63,615 bases of DNA from Ligilactobacillus aviarius subsp. aviarius DSM 20655 (GCF_001436315.1 NZ_AYZA01000011.1:91144-154758); one strand, 5' to 3'; numbered from the stretch's first letter, positions 46,193 to 55,868 are shown. Notes: a model not told the origin generated them from the sequence alone. Numbers and translations: made by a program.

Positions 46193-46777
46193 CTATCTCA
46201 AGAATTGATCAATTCGGTGTTTTAAATCTGGTAAAACTTCTTCTTCAAACCACGGATTGCGACTCATCCATAATTGATTCCGCGGTGAAGGGTGAACCAA
46301 CGGGAAATATTGTGGCAAATAATCCTGGTAATTATGAACAACATCCGTTAGTTTCGCTGAGCTTTTAAGGTGTAAATAATGCTTGGTGGCGTAACTTCCA
46401 ACCAGTAATGTCAATTTCAAATTCGGCATCGCTTCTAACAACCGCGGATGCCATTTTTCAGCAAAACCTTTCCGCGGTGGCAGGTCGCCTGATTTGCCCT
46501 TTCCTGGAAAATAAAAATCCATCGGAAGAACCGCAATCTTACCTGAATGGTAAAATTCGTCATGGCTAACTCCCATCCAATCACGAAGCCGATCGCCGCT
46601 TTTATCATTCCATACGATTTGAGTATCTTGAGCGACTCGTCCCGGAGCCTGACCGACGATCAAAATCCGGGCATCTGCGTCAGCATAATATAACGGATCG
46701 ATTCCCTTTTTCGTATATTCTTGATTCATTGGATCTGCTTTGATTTCTTCAAAAATCTTTTGAAACTGATCTTCCAT
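46193..46777 (-). CDS. Uracil-DNA glycosylase family protein
   Basis: 194 aa from the ATG at 46777 with AGGAGG 7 bases upstream. A longer frame lacks a ribosome-binding site. Motif 1 is VGQAPGRVAQ and motif 3 is VHPSPRNQLW, which places it in the UDG superfamily distinct from classical Ung. It would excise uracil or a related damaged base. The group is often annotated as uracil-DNA glycosylase in lactobacilli, but substrate specificity is not assured. Monocistronic. Confidence 0.88.
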   Translation of the reverse strand: MEDQFQKIFEEIKADPMNQEYTKKGIDPLYYADADARILIVGQAPGRVAQDTQIVWNDKSGDRLRDWMGVSHDEFYHSGKIAVLPMDFYFPGKGKSGDLPPRKGFAEKWHPRLLEAMPNLKLTLLVGSYATKHYLHLKSSAKLTDVVHNYQDYLPQYFPLVHPSPRNQLWMSRNPWFEEEVLPDLKHRIDQFLR

Positions 46778-46829
46778 TTTTCTCCTCCTAAAATCCTTAA
46801 TCACCCTTATTATAGTAAAAAAATAAAGA

Positions 46830-46846
46830 TGTAACAGAACTGTAAA
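46830..46846 (+). promoter_or_regulatory. WalR-type box upstream of the LysM-P60 hydrolase
   Basis: TGTAAC-AGAAC-TGTAAA fits the WalR/YycF consensus TGTWAH-N5-TGTWAH perfectly. A weaker second copy, TGTAAA-GCCCT-TTAAAA, lies at 46942-46958, directly before the TATAAT at 46959-46964. WalRK controls wall hydrolases of this type in Firmicutes. Confidence 0.6.
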
Positions 46847-47009
46847 TTATGAAGATTATGTTAACGGCTTCAAACTGCATTAGACCAGCGTTTTAATTGC
46901 ATTAATTTTTTTATATGTACTTTTGATAATTTGACGCATTATGTAAAGCCCTTTAAAATATAATACGGGTGTATTTTTAAAGTCTATATAGTTATAGGAG
47001 TGAAATTTT

Positions 47010-48653
47010 TTGAAGAAAACAGCAAAGAAAATCGTCGCAGGAACGGTAGGTGCTGCTGGATTATTCTTAGCTTCAGCTGCAACTGCTGTTAATGCTGACT
47101 CTGTTCACCACGTCGTTAAAAACGACACTGTGTGGGCCTTATCTCAAAAGTTTGGAGTTTCAATTAAATCAATTGAACAATTAAACCACATTGATCAAAA
47201 TACCAATATGATTTATGTTGGCCAAAATTTACAAATTCCAAATAAGGACGCACAAGCTCCAAAGAACAATACACATACATATACTGTTCAATCTGGAGAT
47301 TCTCTTTGGGCAATCGCTCAAAAATTCAATACAAGCGTTGGCCACTTAAAACAATTAAATGGTTTAACATCAAACTTGATCTATGTTGGTCAAACATTAA
47401 AGGTTGACGGTCAAGCTGTTGCACAACCAGCTAAAGCTGCAACGCCTGCTCCGGCTAAGACAGTTGCACAACCAGTTCAACAACAAGCACCAGTTGCAAA
47501 AGCTTCAGTTGCTTCAACAACTCAAAAAGCAGCTCCTGTTCAACAAGCTCAACAACCAAGTGCTCAATCAACCGTTAAGAGCACACCAGCTGTTCAAAGC
47601 ACTGTAAAACAAGCTCCAGTTGTTTCATCAGTTAGCTCACAAGCTCCTGCTTTATCTGCAACCCAAATACAACCTGCAACAAGTTCAGTTGCAACTTCAA
47701 AGGTTGCTCCAGCAGTCACAAGCTCATCAGCAACAACTGTTTCAAGCTCACAAGCTCCAGTTTCAAGTTCTGCTTCTTCAGCTTCAGTAAGTTCAAGCAG
47801 CGCTTCACAACAAACAGTTGCAAGCAGTTCAAGTTCACAAACTTCAGTTGCTTCATCTGTAAGTTCTGCAGCTCCTGCTTCATCAGTTAGCTCACAAAGC
47901 AGTTCAAAGCAAGCAGTCATCGCTGCTAACCACACAACTGCGACAGTTAAGTCAGGCGATTCACTTTACGCAATTGCCCAAGAATACGGTGTATCAGTTG
48001 CTTCATTGCGTGAAGCTAACCCGAACTTAGGAAACTCATTGACAGTTGGTCAAAGCTTGATTATTAATAATCCAACTAAGAACCCTGCAGCTGCTTCATC
48101 TTCATCACAACAAGCTCAAGCAAGCTCAGCAAGTTCACAACAACAAGCACCTCAAGCTCGTGAAGCTGCTGCTCCACAAGCTCGGACAGCTAACAACCAA
48201 CAAGCTGCTCAAAGCAACAACAATCAACAACAAAACAACAATAACAATAACCAAGCTGCTCAAGTAAGTTCGCAAGCACAACAAAGTTCAACAACGCGGA
48301 CAGGCAGTGGAAACAACGTTGTTTCATATGCTGAATCATTCATTGGGGTTCCATATGTATACGGCGGAACAACTCCAAGCGGTTTCGACTGCTCAGGTTT
48401 CGTTCAATATGTATACAACCACTTTGGCAAGAGCTTACCACGGACAACAACGCAACAAGAAAATTGCGGTACTCAAATTCCTGTAAGCCAAGCTCAACCA
48501 GGCGACTTATACTTCTGGGGTAACAAAGGTTCTGCATACCACGTTGCCATCTGCGTTGGTAATGGTAAATACATTGCCGCTCCAGAACCAGGCCAAAGCG
48601 TTTCAATTGGAAGCACTCAATACTTCCAACCATCATTCGCTGTTCGATTGTAA
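47010..48653 (+). CDS. Secreted LysM-NlpC/P60 peptidoglycan endopeptidase
   Basis: 547 aa from a TTG start with TAGGAG 9 bases upstream. The signal peptide ends near residue 30 (AVNADS). Three LysM domains lie at about 32-76, 88-132 and 311-354. Ser/Ala/Gln/Val-rich linkers separate LysM 2 from 3 and LysM 3 from the catalytic part. The C-terminal NlpC/P60 domain (about 435-547) has catalytic Cys461 in FDCSGFVQYV and His511 in AYHVAIC. It likely cuts stem peptides (D-Glu-Lys or DAP bond) during growth or separation. Monocistronic and probably under WalR. The TTG start is unusual for a major wall protein. Confidence 0.93.
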   Translation: MKKTAKKIVAGTVGAAGLFLASAATAVNADSVHHVVKNDTVWALSQKFGVSIKSIEQLNHIDQNTNMIYVGQNLQIPNKDAQAPKNNTHTYTVQSGDSLWAIAQKFNTSVGHLKQLNGLTSNLIYVGQTLKVDGQAVAQPAKAATPAPAKTVAQPVQQQAPVAKASVASTTQKAAPVQQAQQPSAQSTVKSTPAVQSTVKQAPVVSSVSSQAPALSATQIQPATSSVATSKVAPAVTSSSATTVSSSQAPVSSSASSASVSSSSASQQTVASSSSSQTSVASSVSSAAPASSVSSQSSSKQAVIAANHTTATVKSGDSLYAIAQEYGVSVASLREANPNLGNSLTVGQSLIINNPTKNPAAASSSSQQAQASSASSQQQAPQAREAAAPQARTANNQQAAQSNNNQQQNNNNNNQAAQVSSQAQQSSTTRTGSGNNVVSYAESFIGVPYVYGGTTPSGFDCSGFVQYVYNHFGKSLPRTTTQQENCGTQIPVSQAQPGDLYFWGNKGSAYHVAICVGNGKYIAAPEPGQSVSIGSTQYFQPSFAVRL

Positions 48654-48671
48654 GATTAAAAACTAATTATT

Positions 48672-48708
48672 AAAATAGGCTATGACTTTCGTCACAGCCT
48701 ATTTTTTT
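48672..48708. terminator. Bidirectional terminator between the hydrolase and the GH13-like gene
   Basis: AAATAGGCTATGAC-tttc-GTCACAGCCTATTT stem with one mismatch, followed by a T-run. Confidence 0.88.
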
Positions 48709-48711
48709 GAT

Positions 48712-50499
48712 TTAAACTTTCAAAATCACAAATCCATTTTGAGCAATTTTATTTTCATCTTCCATTAAGTTTTGACTCAAGACAACTTCGGAATTTTGCG
48801 GAATAACGACCTTCACGCTTCCATATCCGAAATTAAACAGACAGAATAATTTTTGACCATCATATTCACGGGTCAGCGTAAAGTACCGGTATTTATTACT
48901 TAACTGGCCCCATTCAAGGGTGCCGTCATTTAATAAATTAGCGTATTCCCGCCGCATCGCGATCGCATTTTTCATAAATTGTAGCATTGACGAAGATTGT
49001 TCTTCATCCTTCCATTTCATCGGTGCAAGGTTCGTTGGAACGTTCTCACCAGTTACTCCAACTTCAGTACCATACATGAACGATGGAATTCCAATTTGCA
49101 TAAAAGTAAATGCAATGATTGCCCGCGCCAGATCTTCTTCGCCGTTGCACTCACTGATCAACCGCGGAGTTACAAAACTTTCAACCTCGTTGATCAGCGT
49201 TTGGTTCGTATAAACGGTATTCTTCATTAACGCATCGTTGATTTGCGAAATCATCTCCGTAACGCTTAACTGATGTGTAACGAAGAAGTCATGCATGATC
49301 GTATAAAAATCGACGTTATTCGCACTATCAATGTAGTCCTTGGCTAAATCACCGTTTGGTAAGTATTGATATTGACCCATGACAACAAAATCAGCTTTGA
49401 TACTGTGCATTTGTTGGGTCATTAAATTCAAAAATGTTTGGTCGATCTCGTCAGCATTCAAAATTTCCCAGCCGTCAATATCAAACGTCTCGATCCAATA
49501 CCGGGCAGTTTCCAGCAAATACTGCTGAACCGCCGGGCTTTGCAAGTTTAATTTCGGCATATGAATATTGCCGTCAATCGTTAAGTAATACTTATCCGGG
49601 TCTTCATTTTCACTTGGAATCTGGACCGGGAATTGTCGAACCTTAAACCAGCTTGCAAACCGTGATTGTGCTCCCAGCCGTTGAACATCTTGCCACTGAA
49701 GCGACATGTCACTCATCCGGTCAAGCGGCAGCTGTACCATTACGCGCATTCCGTGCTGATGAGCCTTTTGGACAAACTCGCGGAAAAGCTCTTTTGAACC
49801 AAACATGTAGCTCAAATCATAAAAATCGACCGGGTCGTTTTTCTGATTCGAATATGATGCAAAAATCGGTGAAAGCTTAATCCCGTTGATTCCAAGTTCA
49901 TCAAGGTAATCAAGATGATCGATCACTCCTTGCAAATCACCACCATAAAAGTTCGTCGCCGTTGATTTATCAAGATCCCACCGGGCTTTTTCAAGCGGTT
50001 CGTTGTTTTCGTCACCATCAGCAAACCGGTCAAGCATAATCTGGTACCATACCGTGTGTTTCGTCCATTCAGGATTGGAATGCATTAAAAACATGTTTTG
50101 ATAATATGGGGTGTTAAACGGGGTTGCCTTTTCCAAAAAATCAGCCATGTAAAGACGGACGTTAACCGCATCATAAAGCAGTTCACCATCATGATCGCCA
50201 ATCAAATGGAAAAGATATTGGGTCCGTTCCCGAACCTTAACTGGAATCGTGATCTCCCAGTAATCATACAAATCCGTCTTTAAGGTACATTGCATTGCTT
50301 CCACGTTCGGCCGGATGATTTCCATATCTTCACTGTCAGCTGCCAGTTTTTGCTGTTTAATGCGATCCAGTCTTCCATAAATAATTTCGACCTGATACAC
50401 ATCCGCATGTTTGGTCCGAAGCCGAATCCGAAACTGGTTTTTGCCCGCCAAGTAAGCCATTTCGCTTTCCGGGCGGTGATAAATTGCCGCCTTTTCCAT
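48712..50499 (-). CDS. GH13-fold (neopullulanase-like) protein without catalytic residues
   Basis: 595 aa with the architecture of GH13_20 maltogenic amylases: an N-terminal CBM34-like domain (about 1-125), an (alpha/beta)8 barrel and a C-terminal beta domain. All four GH13 signature regions have changed. Region I, DAVFNH, is QLPLDR. Region II, DGWRLDVANE, is DGWEILNADE, which loses the nucleophile Asp. Region III, with the acid Glu, is MGQYQY. Region IV, SHDTPR, is SFVTPR. Hydrolysis is thus not expected. GAGGA lies 9 bases before the ATG. It follows the metallophosphatase gene by 17 bases. Possible roles are carbohydrate binding or regulation (inference). Confidence 0.88.
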   Translation of the reverse strand: MEKAAIYHRPESEMAYLAGKNQFRIRLRTKHADVYQVEIIYGRLDRIKQQKLAADSEDMEIIRPNVEAMQCTLKTDLYDYWEITIPVKVRERTQYLFHLIGDHDGELLYDAVNVRLYMADFLEKATPFNTPYYQNMFLMHSNPEWTKHTVWYQIMLDRFADGDENNEPLEKARWDLDKSTATNFYGGDLQGVIDHLDYLDELGINGIKLSPIFASYSNQKNDPVDFYDLSYMFGSKELFREFVQKAHQHGMRVMVQLPLDRMSDMSLQWQDVQRLGAQSRFASWFKVRQFPVQIPSENEDPDKYYLTIDGNIHMPKLNLQSPAVQQYLLETARYWIETFDIDGWEILNADEIDQTFLNLMTQQMHSIKADFVVMGQYQYLPNGDLAKDYIDSANNVDFYTIMHDFFVTHQLSVTEMISQINDALMKNTVYTNQTLINEVESFVTPRLISECNGEEDLARAIIAFTFMQIGIPSFMYGTEVGVTGENVPTNLAPMKWKDEEQSSSMLQFMKNAIAMRREYANLLNDGTLEWGQLSNKYRYFTLTREYDGQKLFCLFNFGYGSVKVVIPQNSEVVLSQNLMEDENKIAQNGFVILKV

Positions 50500-50516
50500 A
50501 AACTAATTCCTCGCTT

Positions 50517-52082
50517 TTATTTCATAATAATTTTTAAATTTGTTGGTTGAACTGCCTTGATTTCAGGGTGCTTTTGCAAGTATGCAATGATCATCCGCGG
50601 CATTTCGTTTTCAACCTGTTTGACCATTTTATCCATACTGTACATTGGATAGTCACCGCCGCCAACAGCCCGGTACTGGTTGATCGCAACGTTTAATTCA
50701 TCGGTATCTTGGACATCTTTGCCGTGATACTTCAATTCAGTTACCCGGTGGCCTTGCGGTTGCCGTAAATCAAAGGTGTAATCAATTCCTGAATAGTAGT
50801 CGTAGTTGTATAACTGCATCTTCGGGTATGAAAAGTCCTTTGAAACGCTAAGCTTGCCATCTTCGCCAACTTCAAAGAATGATGCACAACGTTCCAACGC
50901 CGCCTTAAGGTCCTTTCCAGTGATCTTTTCAACGACTAAAGTATTCGGGTAAACATAGCTGTTCATGACATTTCGAATCGTAACTTCATGACCTAATCCG
51001 GTAACTTCATCGTTAAACAAAGCAGTTCCGGCAATGTCAGCCCCTGTGGCATCCATTTCAACTTTATTGACCAGGTCAAGGTAAGCGTGACCGTGCAGCC
51101 GGGCTTGCATCGGATCATGGATCTCCATATCACCATCGATCGTCGTCAATGTTTGATCAAGCCAGTCTTCAACATCATTGCGCCAATCAGCAGTCAGGGC
51201 ATTCATCCACATTTCTTCATCCGCATCAGCCGTATCGATCAGTTCAGCCTTTGAACCGATGACTTGTTTCTGATCATTCAATTCAAGTGTAATGCAGCCA
51301 ACCTTTTCGCCACGGAATCCTGGTTGAGTCGTTGGAATTCCATTAACCACTTCCGCAATTTGGCGGTGTTGGTGTCCGGTAACTAACGCATCAATTCCTG
51401 GGACTTCCGTCAATAATTGATAGCCTTCATTTTCGCCGGTCAAACTTTCAGTTGGTTCGCCGGTTGCTAAGTCGCGTTCAAATCCGCCGTGATATGCAAC
51501 GACAACGATGTCAGCCTTTTCCCGCAGTTCAGGAACGTACTTTTGCGCAGCCTTTAATGCTGGTTCAAATTTCCAACCTTTAATATGATCAGGTTGTTCC
51601 CAATGCGGAATGTATTGCGTTGTCAGTCCGAGAACCCCGACCTTAACCCCGTTCTTTTCAATGATTTTATAAGGAGCATCGATAATATGGTAATCCGTTC
51701 CTTCTTGCATATTGGCATTTAAAATTGGATAATTCCGGTCTGCAAGCGTTGGGTTCAAATAGTCTGGGCCATAATTAAATTCGTGGTTGCCTAAAATTCC
51801 AACGTCTGCTTGAAGGTGATTGACCATCTTAACCAGATCAAGGTTATAGTGCTTTTCATCACAGGTTTGATATGCGTAATCCGTCATCGGCGAGCCTTCA
51901 ACAAAATCCCCGTCTTCAACGTATAATACGATATCCCCGTCTTGTTCTGCTTGGCGCCGAATCTTTTCAATAACTGCGCCTGCTTTTAAGTAGCCTAATC
52001 CATGATAGTCATTCCGACTTGTAAAATTCGTGGGATAAATATATCCGTGAACATCACTTGTTGATACGATCTTAATTTTCAT
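50517..52082 (-). CDS. Metallophosphatase / 5'-nucleotidase family protein
   Basis: 521 aa from the ATG at 52082 with AAGGAG 7 bases upstream. A calcineurin-like dimetal domain (about 1-290) has STSDVHGY, ILGNHEFN, YHGGFE and VTGHQHRQ. A 5'-nucleotidase C-terminal domain follows (about 320-500), with the aromatic substrate pocket region. There is no signal peptide, so it is cytoplasmic, unlike secreted UshA-type enzymes. It may hydrolyse 2',3'-cyclic nucleotides or nucleoside monophosphates. It lies downstream of the phn genes but is separated by a terminator and the palindromic element. Confidence 0.9.
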   Translation of the reverse strand: MKIKIVSTSDVHGYIYPTNFTSRNDYHGLGYLKAGAVIEKIRRQAEQDGDIVLYVEDGDFVEGSPMTDYAYQTCDEKHYNLDLVKMVNHLQADVGILGNHEFNYGPDYLNPTLADRNYPILNANMQEGTDYHIIDAPYKIIEKNGVKVGVLGLTTQYIPHWEQPDHIKGWKFEPALKAAQKYVPELREKADIVVVAYHGGFERDLATGEPTESLTGENEGYQLLTEVPGIDALVTGHQHRQIAEVVNGIPTTQPGFRGEKVGCITLELNDQKQVIGSKAELIDTADADEEMWMNALTADWRNDVEDWLDQTLTTIDGDMEIHDPMQARLHGHAYLDLVNKVEMDATGADIAGTALFNDEVTGLGHEVTIRNVMNSYVYPNTLVVEKITGKDLKAALERCASFFEVGEDGKLSVSKDFSYPKMQLYNYDYYSGIDYTFDLRQPQGHRVTELKYHGKDVQDTDELNVAINQYRAVGGGDYPMYSMDKMVKQVENEMPRMIIAYLQKHPEIKAVQPTNLKIIMK

Positions 52083-52175
52083 GACGACACTCCTTCTCAA
52101 ATTTTACTTATAACCTAATTTTACCCTTTTCGATCATTAAAAATAAAGTAAAGACGTTAAAAAAATGAAGGTGTG

Positions 52176-52277
52176 ACAAAACGTTCAAAACGAGCGTGGT
52201 GGAAGTAGAAAAGCGAACGAATCGCGTCAGCATAGATTCGGAGGTTTGCGTCCTTCCACGCAGCTCGTTTGTTTTGG
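52176..52277. repeat. 102-bp palindromic element, copy 2
   Basis: About 90% identical to 6515-6616 by direct comparison. The outer arms and the inner CGAATC/GATTCG hairpin are preserved, and most changes are transitions. It lies between the phn operon and the nucleotidase gene, opposite in orientation to both. A terminator follows at the plus-strand 3' side, as in copy 1. Confidence 0.8.
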
Positions 52278-52298
52278 AACCCGATTATGCGGAGATAG

Positions 52299-52336
52299 CA
52301 AAAAGGTTGCGCCTAACATCGCAACCTTCTATTTTT
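52299..52336. terminator. Terminator after the phn operon
   Basis: AAGGTTGC...GCAACCTT 8-bp stem with A/T runs on both sides. It overlaps the stop of the second phnE gene. Confidence 0.78.
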
Positions 52337-53120
52337 AACCAAGTTTTCTTCTCAAAGTTCCTGAGATCCAGTCGATCACCGTAACCGTCACAACGATTCC
52401 TAAAAGGATGATGCCGACCCGACTCCATGTCCGGGTTTGAATTGCGAACAACAATGGCGTCCCAATCCCGCCAGCACCAACCATTCCTAAGATTGAAGCC
52501 GAACGAACCGCAATTTCAAACCGGTACAAAGTGTATGACAGGAACTGCGGCATAATATCCGGCAACGTTGCTAAGAAAAGGGCATCACTTTTCGTTCCGC
52601 CAACAGATAAAATTGCTTCTTCAGCCCCGTGATCCATGTTTTCCAATGATTCACTAAAGAGCTTTCCCAGCATTCCGATCGAGTGGATCGAAACGGCTAG
52701 CACCCCGGCAAATGCGCCCGGGCCAACCGCTTTGATGAACATGATCGCAAGCACGATTTCCGGAAATGTCCGGATAAATACCAGAATAAACTTTCCGATT
52801 TTGGACCGGACTTGGAGATGCTTTGATGACCGGGCAGCTAAGAAAGCAAACGGCACACTCAAGAATGCTGAAACAAACGTCCCGAGGAACGCAATCGCCA
52901 ATGTTTGAATGATCAGCGATACTAAGTCTTCGCCGCTGCCGTTATAGACGTAATGCCAATCTGGATGGCAAATTCCATTAAAGATTGATTTCGTAACTTC
53001 AACTGCTGATGATTGGATTCCGGACAAATTCATTCCAAGAATTGCCCACACATATACCGCAATGATTAAAATCACCCAGAATATCCAATCATATTTTCTA
53101 TTTTTCGATGCTTTAACCAT
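52335..53120 (-). CDS. phnE: Phosphonate-type ABC transporter permease 2
   Basis: 261 aa, six membrane helices. The PhnE signature is in SVGGTKSDALFLATLPDIMPQFLSY-type inner-membrane loop and MVGAGGIGTPLLFAI. It pairs with the adjacent permease and PhnC to import phosphonate, phosphite or organophosphate. It starts directly after the stop of the first permease. Confidence 0.9.
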   Translation of the reverse strand: MVKASKNRKYDWIFWVILIIAVYVWAILGMNLSGIQSSAVEVTKSIFNGICHPDWHYVYNGSGEDLVSLIIQTLAIAFLGTFVSAFLSVPFAFLAARSSKHLQVRSKIGKFILVFIRTFPEIVLAIMFIKAVGPGAFAGVLAVSIHSIGMLGKLFSESLENMDHGAEEAILSVGGTKSDALFLATLPDIMPQFLSYTLYRFEIAVRSASILGMVGAGGIGTPLLFAIQTRTWSRVGIILLGIVVTVTVIDWISGTLRRKLG

Positions 53121-53909
53121 TTAATCCAATTTCTCCCGTAAATAATTACTTAATCCATCAATTACCAGAACAACAATTAACGTTGCAATGATAATAACCG
53201 CCGTTTGACTGTAATCAAAGGAATCCAGTGACTGCTGCAACAGCATTCCGATCCCGCCGGCACCTAAATATCCTAAAACCGTTGATGCCCGCACGTTGAT
53301 TTCAAACGTGTAAAGGAAGTAACTGATAAAGTTTTCGATTACCTGCGGCAAAACGGCAAACACGATAATTTGAAAATAGTTTGCTCCGGCTGCTCGTAAA
53401 GCTTCAAGCTGGCCATTGTCAATCGTTTCGATCGATTCATAAAATAATTTCGAAATCATCCCGAATGAAAAGATTGCCAATGTCCAAACCCCTGCACTCG
53501 GGCCAATCCCGACGATTGCAACCATGATGGCCGCCAATAACAAATCAGGAAGTGTCCGAACAAGGTTCAAGATAAAGCGAATTATTCCGCGGATTACTGG
53601 ATTTTTAACCAGGTTACGCGCTGCAACGACTGAAAATGGCACTGCAACCAACGTCCCAATCGTTGTTCCAACGATCGCCATCTGCAACGTTTGGATTACG
53701 GGTTGAATCACGATTTGAACATATTTCCAATCCGGGTGCGCCATCTTCTCGATCAAACTGAAGAATTGACCAATATTACTGAAAAATTCTCCCCAATTAA
53801 CTCCTGTTAACGCAGCTGAACCGCAAAGCAGGACGATAAACAAAACTGACCATGCGACAAACTTAAGATGGAACCGCTGCGCAAACGTTCTTTTCGGTAC
53901 TTCATTCAT
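53121..53909 (-). CDS. phnE: Phosphonate-type ABC transporter permease 1
   Basis: 262 aa from the ATG at 53909, which overlaps the phnC stop (ATGAATGA). A longer frame would overlap phnC by 65 bases and has no better ribosome-binding site. Six membrane helices with [19 protein letters not shown] and [11 protein letters not shown], the PhnE permease loop. Two PhnE genes in a row are common in Lactobacillales. Confidence 0.9.
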   Translation of the reverse strand: MNEVPKRTFAQRFHLKFVAWSVLFIVLLCGSAALTGVNWGEFFSNIGQFFSLIEKMAHPDWKYVQIVIQPVIQTLQMAIVGTTIGTLVAVPFSVVAARNLVKNPVIRGIIRFILNLVRTLPDLLLAAIMVAIVGIGPSAGVWTLAIFSFGMISKLFYESIETIDNGQLEALRAAGANYFQIIVFAVLPQVIENFISYFLYTFEINVRASTVLGYLGAGGIGMLLQQSLDSFDYSQTAVIIIATLIVVLVIDGLSNYLREKLD

Positions 53910-54666
53910 TTTGCTTTGCCGCTCCTTCATAAATTGAATCAAAGTCTGCTTCTTGAACTTCTTCAATCGGCTTATCGTAAACTAACTGTCCTGCCCGTAA
54001 ACCGACAATTCGATCAGCGTATTGCATTGCCAGTGGAACGGAGTGCAAGTTGACAATTACCGTAATTCCAAGTTTCCGGTTAAGTTCCTTCAATTCATCC
54101 ATTACGGCTTTCGTTGTTAACGGGTCAAGCGAAGCAATCGGTTCATCGGCTAACATGATTTTCGGATCCTGCATCAACGCCCGTGCAATGGCGACCCGTT
54201 GTTGCTGACCGCCAGAAAGTTCATCAGCCCGGGAATAGATCTTATCAGCCATTTTAACTTGTTTCAACGCATCAACCGCTTTTTGCTTGTCTTCCTTTGA
54301 AAACAGCCCCAGAACGGACTTCAACGTTGAGTAGTAACCAACTCTTCCGGATAAAACGTTGCGTTGAACGGATGACCGTTTTACCAAATTAAAGTTTTGG
54401 AAGATCATCCCGATTTTCCGCCGTAACTTCCGCAGCTCTTTGCCCTTGTAGTGAATGATCGACTTCCCCTCGATCAAAATATCGCCGTCCGTAACGTCGT
54501 GCATCCGGTTGATCGTCCGCAACAACGTACTCTTGCCGGCCCCTGATAACCCAACAACGACCACAAATTCACCTTTTTTAATTGTTAAATTAATGTTTTT
54601 CAGGCCAACAGTTCCACTGTCATATACCTTGCTGACATTTCGAATATCAATTAACGGTTCTTCCAT
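53902..54666 (-). CDS. phnC: Phosphonate-type ABC transporter ATP-binding protein
   Basis: 254 aa ABC ATPase. Walker A is [10 protein letters not shown], signature [17 protein letters not shown], Walker [13 protein letters not shown]. Family is PhnC ([19 protein letters not shown] region). It begins about 24 bases after phnD. No C-P lyase genes are in the window, so the substrate may be phosphite or an organophosphate rather than a phosphonate used as phosphorus source. Confidence 0.93.
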   Translation of the reverse strand: MEEPLIDIRNVSKVYDSGTVGLKNINLTIKKGEFVVVVGLSGAGKSTLLRTINRMHDVTDGDILIEGKSIIHYKGKELRKLRRKIGMIFQNFNLVKRSSVQRNVLSGRVGYYSTLKSVLGLFSKEDKQKAVDALKQVKMADKIYSRADELSGGQQQRVAIARALMQDPKIMLADEPIASLDPLTTKAVMDELKELNRKLGITVIVNLHSVPLAMQYADRIVGLRAGQLVYDKPIEEVQEADFDSIYEGAAKQNE

Positions 54667-54689
54667 AAAAAATGTTCAACCTTTCCAAA

Positions 54690-55616
54690 TTACTGATTGA
54701 TCTTTTGAACGATCTTGTCGTACTTCCGAACAGTATTAAAGTCGCTGTCCTTTGCTGGAACATATCCTTCGTGTTGGTAAACACTTGAAATAATTGCGTG
54801 CCCCTTCTTTGACTTCGCAATGTTTTGGAAGGCCTTGATCAATTTCTTTTGGAATGCCGCACTCATATCGCCGCGAACTGAAATTGTATCGTTTGGAATC
54901 TTTGGGGTCGTGTAAATCGGAACAACCTTTTGCATAACGTCTGGAGCGTCCTTCTTTACAAGGTTCCGTGCGCCTTGGAAAATGAAGGCGGCATCGGTAT
55001 TGCCGTTATAAACTGACATTACGGCTTGGTCATAACCTTTAACTTGGACAGTTTGGATGTGATCCTTGTTAATGTTGATCCCGTGTTCTTCCATGCAGGC
55101 AACTGGGAATACCCATCCAGAACTTGAAGTTGTATCTTGAACCGCGATCTTCTTGCCCTTCAAATCCTTGAGATTCTTGATTCCGCTGCCTTTCCGAACA
55201 ACGATTTGAGCACGATAGTAATTTACAAGTTGATTCGTTTGTTGATCATCCGGTTCCTTGTAACCAAACCGTTGAGCTTGCAAAAGAACCTTAACACCGT
55301 ATTGTTTGTGAGCTTGAACGTAGGCATCCGGCGGCAAGAAACCAACATCAACCTTCTTCGAACCCATGGCTTCAACGATCGTATTGTAGTTCGTTGATAC
55401 GGTAACCGTTACTGGAATGTGTAATTGTTGTTCCAATAACTTAGCAAGCGGTTTGACCCGTGCCGACATCTTTTGCGCATTTGATGATGGAACGAATTCC
55501 ACCGTTAAATGCTTCGGAGTATAATCGCCGTCAGCGTGAACGCTTGAAGCGGCGGTCATCGTTATTAATCCTAAAATTGCAAAAAGCGAAAGCAAAACTT
55601 TCTTGATCTTCTTCAT
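54690..55616 (-). CDS. phnD: Phosphonate-type ABC transporter substrate-binding protein
   Basis: 308 aa PhnD-family binding protein. The signal peptide (about 1-28) ends in SSVHADG, and no lipobox Cys is present. The mature part has TVEFVPSSNAQKM, DVGFLPPDAYVQA and the DTTSSSGWVFPV segment that carries the Ser/Thr ligand group. Gram-positive binding proteins are normally lipoproteins, so this one may be released or retained by another contact. It heads the operon phnD-phnC-phnE-phnE. Confidence 0.9.
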   Translation of the reverse strand: MKKIKKVLLSLFAILGLITMTAASSVHADGDYTPKHLTVEFVPSSNAQKMSARVKPLAKLLEQQLHIPVTVTVSTNYNTIVEAMGSKKVDVGFLPPDAYVQAHKQYGVKVLLQAQRFGYKEPDDQQTNQLVNYYRAQIVVRKGSGIKNLKDLKGKKIAVQDTTSSSGWVFPVACMEEHGININKDHIQTVQVKGYDQAVMSVYNGNTDAAFIFQGARNLVKKDAPDVMQKVVPIYTTPKIPNDTISVRGDMSAAFQKKLIKAFQNIAKSKKGHAIISSVYQHEGYVPAKDSDFNTVRKYDKIVQKINQ

Positions 55617-55826
55617 TAAAATCCCTCTTTTCTCAATTTCGTCAGTTTTATTATAGTAAAACGCAAATTATAAAAGCAATACAATTTTTCATAGTTCGCT
55701 TTTAGCTGATAAAATTCTTCAAAATAGAGAATTTTTCTTTTACATTTTTTAGAAAATTCCTGATTAATCGTTGCCAAAATATTAAATTTTTATAAAATAA
55801 CGGATAATTATTGCTATTTTTATGAG

Positions 55827-55868
55827 AAAAAGACGAGGTTGCGTCCTCAATCACAACCTCGTCTTTAA
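55827..55868 (-). terminator. Terminator of beta-glucuronidase
   Basis: AAAGACGAGGTTG...CAACCTCGTCTTT perfect 13-bp stem with T-run on the minus strand. Confidence 0.9.
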
